The position numbers were made by a program, and so were the translations under genes. From Planctomycetota bacterium (GTDB lineage Bacteria > Planctomycetota > PUPC01 > DSUN01), in contig VGYW01000016.1 of the NCBI GenBank assembly GCA_016872875.1, positions 1 to 38,515 on the forward strand: a stretch of 38,515 nucleotides of DNA, written 5' to 3'. Position 1 is the stretch's first letter; each line of letters opens with the position of its first letter. A model generated the notes under the pieces. It was not told the DNA's origin, did not search any database, and was given only the letters and a program-made list of their open reading frames with translations. Shown piece after piece: positions 31,501 through 38,515 of the stretch.

Positions 31501-31964
31501 TCGATGCCCGCCATGGCCGCGGGTTCGCCAAGCTCCTCGATGTTCTCCATACCCGACAGCCTGTAGTGCCCGAAGACTTGCTCGGGCTCCTTGGCCATCG
31601 CGTTCACGCGTTCGGTGATGAAACAGTAGAGGTCCCTGAAGTTGGTGGTGCAGAAGAACGGCGCCTCGCGGCGCGTGGCCTTCCTCCGCGCCGGCTCCTT
31701 CAGCTCATCCTCGCTCAGGGGGTTGAATCGGGGCGGCTTCGCCTCGATGACCATCAGGACCCCCTTCGACTGCGGCGCCCGCGTGAGCACGATGTCGGGG
31801 AACTTCGCGTCGAATCCGCCCGTCTCGGCCAACGCCCGCCCCAGGGGCAGGTTGCCCCTCTCCACTATCCGGTTCATGCACTCCGCGAGTCTTGCCACCG
31901 CCGTCCGCTCGGTCATGTGCGCGGCGATCTCGTCATACGGGTCGCGTATCCCCGGCTTAGCCAT
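28539..31964 (-). CDS. Large restriction-modification protein (type IIG-like N6-adenine methyltransferase)
   Basis: The protein has 1141 residues. The start at 31964 has GGAGGAAG 7 bp upstream and overlaps the RadC-N gene by 8 bp. Residues ~54-76 (FPDIVL ... VMVIEAK-like, D57, E74, K76) resemble a PD-(D/E)xK nuclease core. Methyltransferase motif I DPACGAGTFL lies at ~378-387 and motif IV NPPY at ~489. A long C-terminal half with an FLNSAVGWLF / GGGMLKVDPTDIRKLPVLDP pattern fits a DNA-target-recognition domain. One chain therefore seems to carry cutting, methylation and recognition, as in type IIG/BREX-like enzymes. No separate specificity gene is present. Confidence 0.88.
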   Translation of the reverse strand: MAKPGIRDPYDEIAAHMTERTAVARLAECMNRIVERGNLPLGRALAETGGFDAKFPDIVLTRAPQSKGVLMVIEAKPPRFNPLSEDELKEPARRKATRREAPFFCTTNFRDLYCFITERVNAMAKEPEQVFGHYRLSGMENIEELGEPAAMAGIERALERFLGDIVAVVEGQAPVPRQPVDELLVLRLQETITALARQYRHVIAAAVRDDSAFRRKLVNWFVEQGWTFEGTDRNYEVAARQTAYLLVNKIVFYSAIQPVRRLDPLVVPESMRSGAVLQAMLQGYFNEVLKIDYQTVYTADFIDQLAFPDQQEVVREIKGLLGAIARFDFATLGYDVIGRICERLIPEEERHILGQYFTDPDVVDLILRFCMQHENDTVLDPACGAGTFLVRAYQHKRLMNQMLKHERVLATLWGNDIAKFAAHLSTINLAISDLRSNENFPNIVQNDFFELDPDSDVFPTRGSARKVKVKGLGGGEITVQHPRHFDCIVGNPPYTRHLEIGQIKGTRKEKVIKRALEDASGKPLATLSRRAGIYAYFFVHGTKFLRNGGRFGFIVSNSWLDADYGAGLQEHFLNHYKILAVIESKVERWFADAEINTSIVVLEKAEGESNRRARDDNPVRFVYLLKPLRHYIPPAENLWAKEVERRDAIDRLVRTVLGHSAYYENEELRIYARKQSELWDEGWDEAQQAYVGGKWGKYIRAPRVFFTVLARIAPKLKPLRQSAEVNEGRPTGANAFFFVPRQVAMRFRVESEFLRPGLMRPRGHNHLDLVPSSLDRQFLAVDEDMETLKGTGAHSYIRHAQRLGIHTRSTFARKPGWYRIPVRRPADLLVPCGVGERFWCARNSAGAVASNSFTEIRFVDARQAPAVWAFLNSAVGWLFMELHGRTTMGGGMLKVDPTDIRKLPVLDPGQLTDDVMPAMGPLLARAVLPVFQESKREDRKALDDLVMGKALGLTEAEQREVYDAVADLVRTRIERAKSARTSKRGAADVDMEALVRAVEQRVGPDSIAAFYSSQVLPLPGVERSLPHFASDPTIEKTLYCWRVHAGKVEVPCQSRSEARFLRVFAVAGFRSVRVPSDAKSLEAVAARLTELLGQATAAIEDVASQVAQSRLRARLVRSYWSSVREAALAGSEEHGRGQPAQ

Positions 31965-32298
31965 GGTCTTCCTCCGCCGCGCGCGCGCGGGCCACCGCGT
32001 CGCGCACCACCCGGCGGGCGATCTCGAATGCCGCCGCGATACGAGCCACTTTGACTGGCCCCAGGCCCTTGATCTTCATCAAGTCCTCGAACGATCGATT
32101 GGCCATCCCGCGGAAGGACTGGAAGCGGGCCAAGATGTCCTCCGCGATCATGCATGCCGACTTCTCGGCGTTGCCCGACGAGATCAAGACGGCCAGAAGC
32201 TCGCTCTCACTCAGCGATTCCGGGCCATCGCGGAGCAACTTTCCACCTGGGTGTTGCGGCCTGCTGCCATCGCCATCTTCGTAAGGCGAGTCCTTCAC
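31957..32298 (-). CDS. Stand-alone RadC N-terminal (helix-hairpin-helix) domain protein
   Basis: The protein has 113 residues. The GTG start at 32298 is preferred: it begins near the family motif (KDSPYEDG), has AGGGG upstream and lies downstream of the promoter at 32348-32375. Upstream in-frame ATGs lie inside or next to that promoter. The sequence KLLRDGPESLSESELLAVLI and KIKGLGPVKVARIAAAFEIA is the RadC/UPF0758 N-terminal region with a helix-hairpin-helix. The C-terminal JAB/MPN metalloprotease-like domain of full RadC is absent. Its stop overlaps the restriction-modification start by 8 bp, so the two are translated together. A DNA-binding helper role is inferred. Confidence 0.82.
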   Translation of the reverse strand: MKDSPYEDGDGSRPQHPGGKLLRDGPESLSESELLAVLISSGNAEKSACMIAEDILARFQSFRGMANRSFEDLMKIKGLGPVKVARIAAAFEIARRVVRDAVARARAAEEDHG

Positions 32299-32347
32299 CG
32301 CGTGGCCCCTGCTTCCTCTCATCGGTCCGCGCACCGAGCTTCTGGTG

Positions 32348-32375
32348 ATCATACCGGCTGCCATGCCATTGTCAA
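32348..32375 (-). promoter_or_regulatory. Promoter of the RadC-N/restriction-modification operon
   Basis: On the minus strand TTGACA (32370-32375) and TATGAT (32348-32353) are separated by 16 bp. The -35 box is perfect consensus. It argues against the longer RadC open frame, whose first codons overlap these boxes. Confidence 0.75.
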
Positions 32376-32401
32376 GCAGGCTTATCCGCTACCATCCACC
32401 T

Positions 32402-32430
32402 TTGACACTTGCCGCGTGGAAGCCTATAAT
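32402..32430 (+). promoter_or_regulatory. Consensus promoter of tex
   Basis: TTGACA (32402-32407) and TATAAT (32425-32430) are separated by 17 bp, a perfect sigma-70 consensus. The start codon at 32483 lies ~46 bp after the predicted transcription start. It is back to back with the RadC-N promoter, 26 bp between -35 boxes. Confidence 0.9.
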
Positions 32431-32482
32431 AGCGGCTGTGCGTGGCGTGTTGTGGGGCGGAGGGTCGGAGGCTCGCGGCCCG

Positions 32483-35113
<2,631 letters not shown>

Positions 35114-35124
35114 GCAAAGCGGAG

Positions 35125-35206
35125 GGTTGGATGGGTGGATGATTGGATGGATGGATGGATGTCAGAAGCACACCCATCCACTCATCCATTCACCCATCCA
35201 TCCACT
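35125..35206. repeat. GGATGAAT octamer-armed palindrome, copy 4
   Basis: The left arm is GGTTGGATGGGTGGATGATT and GGATGGATGGATGGAT; the centre is GTCAGAAGCACA; the right arm is the complement type ending CCATCCATCCACTC. It lies between the convergent tex and HEAT-repeat genes and begins 12 bp after the tex stop. Confidence 0.9.
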
Positions 35207-35216
35207 CGGTTGCTCG

Positions 35217-37148
35217 TCACCTGAGGTTGTTGAGGAAGTTCTGTGCCATGAGGCCCACCTTGCGGACCTCGGGGTCCTTGTCGGCGGTCAGGGCGGCGGC
35301 GGGGGCGAGAAGGGCCTTGTTCCTCACGTCCCAGCCGTGGTTGGCGAGGAGGGTCCCTGCCGCGGCGCGGGCCTTGGGGTCGGGGTCGCTGAGGGCAGAG
35401 ATGAGTGCGGCGGAGAGGGCGGCCTGCGGGCCGTCGAGCTGCCGGTCGTAGAGGGCGCGGAGCTTGGAGCCCTTGGCCTGTGCCCCCCTGGGGTATTGGG
35501 CTGCGGCGAACTGGATGGCTCCGAGGCGGCCGCGGGCCTTCGGGCTGGCGATGGCCTCGACCAGGATGCCAAACGTGGCCTTCGGATTGGCCTGTAGCCT
35601 GCCGCTCATGACCCGCACGGCGTCGGCCCGCACGGCGTCGTCGGCATCGCCCAGCGCCGTCACCAGGGCCCTCGTGGTGTCGGAGCTGGGGAAGCGTTCG
35701 AGGACCTGGACGGCGGAGCGTCGGACGCTGGCCTCCTTGTCGTCGAGCATGGGGGGCACGGCCTCGAGGCCCTCGGGGCGCGCGATGTAGCCGAGGGCGA
35801 TGATGCTCAGGGCGCGGACGGAGGGGCTGGAGTCCTGGAGGCCGCGCTTGACGAGGACCGGGACGCCCTGGCGGAGCCCGAGGCGTCCGATGGCGAGGAC
35901 GGCCTGGCGCCGCACGCGGCCGTCGGGGTCGCTCACGGCCACTGCGAGGTCGGGCAGGACGGCTGCGCTCCTGAGGTGCCCCAGGGCGGCCACGGCCTTC
36001 AGCCTCACAAAGGCATCCTGGTCCTTGGTCAGCTTGCGGAGGAAGTCGGCGGCGCGCTTGTCGCCCGTCGTGCCGAGCGCCACGGCTGCGCGCCAGCGGA
36101 TGTTGCGGTCGGGGTCGAACAGCAGGAAGATCAGGTGGTCGGCGGCCGCCTTGCTCTCGAGGTAGGCGAGGCCCTCGATGGCGCGGTAGAGGACCCGCTT
36201 TGGGAGGTTGGGGGTCTTGAGGACGGTGACGAGGCTCTTTGCGGCGCGGTCGGCCCACCCCGTGCGTCGGAGTGCCGGCCCGCCGATCTCGCGGACCTCG
36301 GGGATGTCGGTCACGCCGAAAGCCTCGATGAAGGCGGCGGCGACCATATCGGCGAGCTTGTCGCGCGCCTTCATGCCCTTGAGCTCCTCGCTGCGGCGGA
36401 CCAGGATGCTGCTGAGGGCCTCGGCTGCGATGACCTTGAAGTCCCACGGGTAGTAGTTGTCGTCGGCGGTCAAGACGTCGGTGAGCGCCTTGAGTGCGGT
36501 GATGGAGCGGTCGCCCACGGCGGCCACACAGATGAGCGCGGCGCGCTGGCGGCCGGTGCCCTCGTCCTCCTCCGGCGGCTTCGCTCGCGTGCCGCCCTTC
36601 ACGAGCGGCTCGAGCAAGCGGTCCACCAGGCCCGAGTGCTCGGCCGCCCCCTGCTTGAGGAGCACCGGCTCGGCGAGGCGGCCCAGGCGCGACTCGCACA
36701 GCTCGCGCAGCGACAGCTCCCGGTCCTTGCCATCCACCTGCTCGATCATCCCTTTCGCCTGAGTCCACTCGGGGTCCTTGACATAGATCTGGTTAAGCAC
36801 ATACTGGAAGGCGGGCATTCCGAGCGGGTGGCCGATCTCGCCGAGCGCCCAGAGGCAGGCGGTCTTGAGCTCCATGCGCTCCTTCGGCGACTGCACGATG
36901 GCCACGAGCTCAGGGATAGCTCGCGCCTCGCGGAAGTAGGCGAACAGGCCGGCGATCTCCGCCCGCTGCTCGAAGGGCCGGCCCGTGTCCTTCAGCTCCA
37001 GGAACAGCCGCTTGAACACGTCCTCCTTCAGCTTCAGGCTGCCGCGTTCCGACGGAATCTCGCGGTCCTCAGGCGTCGCCGCGCCGCCCCACGCAGCCAG
37101 CCAGACCGCCAGGACACCGGCACCCACACCCGCTCGCACGCTCGGCAT
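35217..37148 (-). CDS. Secreted HEAT-repeat protein
   Basis: The protein has 643 residues. The start at 37148 has GGGAG 8 bp upstream and a signal peptide (VGAGVLAVWLAAWGGAA). The rest is made of many HEAT/PBS-lyase-like repeats, e.g. RAAVALGTTGDKRAADFL, RLKAVAALGHLRSAAVLP, RRQAVLAIGRLGLRQGVP and RRSAVQVLERF, running from ~60 to the end. Such superhelical scaffolds bind proteins; they are abundant and poorly characterised in planctomycetes. No catalytic motif is seen. It has its own promoter (37211-37238) and is divergent from the phosphodiesterase gene. Confidence 0.88.
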   Translation of the reverse strand: MPSVRAGVGAGVLAVWLAAWGGAATPEDREIPSERGSLKLKEDVFKRLFLELKDTGRPFEQRAEIAGLFAYFREARAIPELVAIVQSPKERMELKTACLWALGEIGHPLGMPAFQYVLNQIYVKDPEWTQAKGMIEQVDGKDRELSLRELCESRLGRLAEPVLLKQGAAEHSGLVDRLLEPLVKGGTRAKPPEEDEGTGRQRAALICVAAVGDRSITALKALTDVLTADDNYYPWDFKVIAAEALSSILVRRSEELKGMKARDKLADMVAAAFIEAFGVTDIPEVREIGGPALRRTGWADRAAKSLVTVLKTPNLPKRVLYRAIEGLAYLESKAAADHLIFLLFDPDRNIRWRAAVALGTTGDKRAADFLRKLTKDQDAFVRLKAVAALGHLRSAAVLPDLAVAVSDPDGRVRRQAVLAIGRLGLRQGVPVLVKRGLQDSSPSVRALSIIALGYIARPEGLEAVPPMLDDKEASVRRSAVQVLERFPSSDTTRALVTALGDADDAVRADAVRVMSGRLQANPKATFGILVEAIASPKARGRLGAIQFAAAQYPRGAQAKGSKLRALYDRQLDGPQAALSAALISALSDPDPKARAAAGTLLANHGWDVRNKALLAPAAALTADKDPEVRKVGLMAQNFLNNLR

Positions 37149-37210
37149 TGAAGGGCTCCCTCATGGGTGGACGCGGGCCGACGCAAGCCGCCAGCCCCCG
37201 GACCATCCCA

Positions 37211-37238
37211 ATTATAGCCCCCAAGCCCGTGTAGTCAA
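37211..37238 (-). promoter_or_regulatory. Promoter of the HEAT-repeat gene
   Basis: On the minus strand TTGACT (37233-37238) and TATAAT (37211-37216) are separated by 16 bp. The -10 box lies ~63 bp before the start codon. Confidence 0.65.
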
Positions 37239-37297
37239 ATGCCCTGGTGTTCGGGAGTGGCGCCCGAGTTGGCTTGATCCCACGCTTCACGTTCTTG

Positions 37298-37390
37298 AAT
37301 CGTCGTCGTCGTCGTCTCGTCGTCGAATGTCTGTGGGAGAGAAGTCAAGAGAATCGACGACGACGACGAGGACGACGACGAGCACGAGGA
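37298..37390. repeat. Palindrome with TCG/CGA triplet tandem arms
   Basis: The left arm (37298-37326) is a run of GTC/TCG triplets with one CTCGTCG interruption. The right arm (37354-37390) is the complement run (GACGACGACGACGAGGACG and onward). The centre contains TGTCTGTGGGAGAGAAG. The last bases of the right arm (GAGGAG, near 37386) form the ribosome-binding site of the phosphodiesterase gene. Confidence 0.88.
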
Positions 37391-37398
37391 GAACCAGT

Positions 37399-38115
37399 AT
37401 GGAAGGAAGGCCACTCGTCGTAGGCCACAGGGGTTGGCTCCAGAAGTACCCCGAGAACACCCTCGCCAGCTTTCGCGCGGCGCTCGACCTGGGGGTGGAC
37501 GCCCTTGAGTTCGACCTGCACCTGAGCCGCGACGGCCACGTGGTGGTCAACCACGACGCCACGCTCGAGCGCACCACCGACGGCGCGGGCCGCGTGCAGG
37601 ACATGACCCTGGCCGAGCTGAAGGCGCTGGACGCCGGCTGCCGCTTCGCGCCTGCCTTCGCGGGCCAGCGCATCCCGACCCTCGAGGAGGTGCTCGAGCT
37701 CGCTCCGCCCAGCGTGCTCCTCTATGCGGAGGTGAAGGACTGCCGCCCCGAGATGGTCGAGAAGCTCCTCCCCCACGTGCTCCCGAGGGCGGAGGCAATC
37801 GTCGTCCACAGCTTCGGCTCGGACTTCCTGGCGGCGTTCCACCGCGCGGCGCCCGCCGTCCGCATCGGCCTCCTGGGAAACGTCAACAAGCTCGACATGG
37901 GCGCCGAGGCCCGCCGCCTCAGTTGCTGGGGCATCCACCCCTGCATGGCCGACCTCACCCGCGCCCAGGTGGCCGCCTGGCAGGCCGAGGGCTTCAGCGT
38001 GATGGCCTGGACCGTCCGCAACGAGGCCGACGCCCATCGAGCCCTCGCCCTCGCCCCCGACGCCATCGGCGCCGACTGCCCCGACCTCCTCCTCCGCATC
38101 CTCGGCCGGGCCTGA
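37399..38115 (+). CDS. Glycerophosphodiester phosphodiesterase
   Basis: The protein has 238 residues, typical of the short cytoplasmic GDPD enzymes. It hydrolyses glycerophosphodiesters to glycerol-3-phosphate and an alcohol. The GDPD active site is complete: VVGHRGWLQKYPENTLASF (His-Arg, Glu-Asn) at ~7-25, then EFDLHLSRDGHVVVNHD with the metal-binding Glu/Asp and second His. AEVKD and WTVRNEADAHRAL are also family-typical. The start at 37399 has GAGGAG 8 bp upstream; the longer open frame crosses the triplet palindrome and is rejected. No signal peptide. The SD is part of the upstream palindrome arm, so folding of that hairpin could control translation. Confidence 0.93.
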   Translation: MEGRPLVVGHRGWLQKYPENTLASFRAALDLGVDALEFDLHLSRDGHVVVNHDATLERTTDGAGRVQDMTLAELKALDAGCRFAPAFAGQRIPTLEEVLELAPPSVLLYAEVKDCRPEMVEKLLPHVLPRAEAIVVHSFGSDFLAAFHRAAPAVRIGLLGNVNKLDMGAEARRLSCWGIHPCMADLTRAQVAAWQAEGFSVMAWTVRNEADAHRALALAPDAIGADCPDLLLRILGRA

Positions 38116-38138
38116 CCTCCTCGCCCTGCGGCGCGGAG

Positions 38139-38515
38139 CATGGCCCCCAGTTCTGGTGAATTGCTCCGCAGCCCCCACGGGGGCGTACTATATCAGCCCA
38201 GGGCGAAGCCCTGGGACGCGGGGCCGCGTGCGGGTCAGCCCTGAAGGGGCGTACTACGAGGCACGGACGCCATCGCCGCCCGTGAGCGGCGAGTACGCCC
38301 CTACAGGGCTGGACCGGGGCCGTCTCCCATTCCCAGGGCTTCGCCCTGCTCTTTGCCCACATCTCGGGGCCTTGTAGCCCGCCGACGCGGGCGACCCAGC
38401 CGTAGCCCAGGGCGACCGCAGGGAGCCCTGGGATCGCGCGTCCCCCCCATCCAAGCCCCCGAAGGGGGCGTTTCACGCCCATTGAATCGCCCCGCTTCGG
38501 GGGCTCTACGCTGGC
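38139..38515. repeat. TATGGCC-motif and CCCAGGGCGAAGCCCTGGG repeat region at window end
   Basis: CATGGCCCCCAGTTCTGGT (38139-38157) begins 24 bp after the phosphodiesterase stop. It is followed by GGGGGCGTACTATATCAGC and CCCAGGGCGAAGCCCTGGGA, the same order as in the sulfatase element. Further short hairpins follow to the end of the window (GTACGCCCCTACAGGG, TAGCCCAGGGCGACCGCAGG, AGCCCCCGAAGGGGGC). No gene is seen in these ~400 bp; the region continues past the window. Confidence 0.8.

Noticed and set aside
29667..32054. 795-codon open frame on the + strand
   Set aside because: It lies antisense to the restriction-modification gene, which has clear motifs. The + frame shows none.
32299..32364. 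Upstream ATG codons for the RadC-N gene
   Set aside because: The first two lie within the promoter boxes, and the family N-terminal motif begins just after the GTG at 32298.
32345..32482. Upstream in-frame ATGs for tex
   Set aside because: They lie before or within the consensus promoter at 32402-32430, so would not be in the mRNA.
38116..38515. Short ORFs on both strands at the window end
   Set aside because: They read REP-type hairpins and have no ribosome-binding site or motif.

Overview
The window is a GC-rich bacterial chromosome segment. It opens in the 3' end of a 23S rRNA gene followed by 5S. The gene set points to the PVC superphylum, most likely an uncultured Planctomycetota or Lentisphaerota lineage: a BamB/PQQ-type beta-propeller protein with an embedded methyltransferase-like domain, a Tat-exported sulfatase, a GH78-like rhamnosidase, a DUF4838 protein, a URO-D-family protein, a HEAT-repeat secreted protein, and very dense families of short palindromic repeats. 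This placement is inferred from family content; no phylogeny was computed.

Layout. 1-735: end of an rRNA operon (23S, 5S, terminator). 736-10016: an ATP-grasp protein (+), then three minus-strand genes for surface or carbohydrate functions (PQQ propeller, GH78-like hydrolase, zinc-dependent dehydrogenase). 10132-14215: tRNA-Arg(CCG), argH, a PIN-domain toxin module with two small coiled-coil proteins, and argG, so the last two arginine-biosynthesis steps flank a toxin-antitoxin-like cassette. 14309-17798: an AAA ATPase, a DUF4276/TOPRIM-like protein and a divergent chorismate-synthase homologue, linked by 4- and 7-bp overlaps behind one near-consensus promoter. 17872-23838: sulfatase, DUF4838 protein, small lipoprotein and URO-D-like protein, typical of polysaccharide or methyl-group catabolism in this lineage. 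23915-28124: a short nucleotidyltransferase, a GT28-type glycolipid glycosyltransferase, a PAP2 membrane phosphatase and a DegT/DnrJ aminotransferase. 28539-32298: a large single-chain restriction-modification protein coupled to a stand-alone RadC N-terminal domain. 32483-38115: Tex, a HEAT-repeat protein and a glycerophosphodiester phosphodiesterase.

The most unusual feature is the repeat landscape. (i) A long perfect palindrome occurs in the 23S-5S spacer and again, in frame, inside argH, with compensatory arm changes. (ii) A roughly 280-bp element with inverted ends is flanked by a 12-bp direct repeat at the sulfatase 3' end. Removing it restores a different, in-frame C-terminus. (iii) Many intergenic palindromes have arms that are themselves tandem repeats, with unit lengths of 3, 6, 7, 8 and about 9-10 bp. 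(iv) GGTGGCACAGGC-type and other palindromes are inserted in frame into three further genes. Several genes take their stop codons, and one its ribosome-binding site, from these repeats.

Near-consensus sigma-70 type promoters (spacers 16-18) can be read upstream of many genes, including a back-to-back pair between radC-N and tex. No transposase, integrase, CRISPR array or phage gene was seen.
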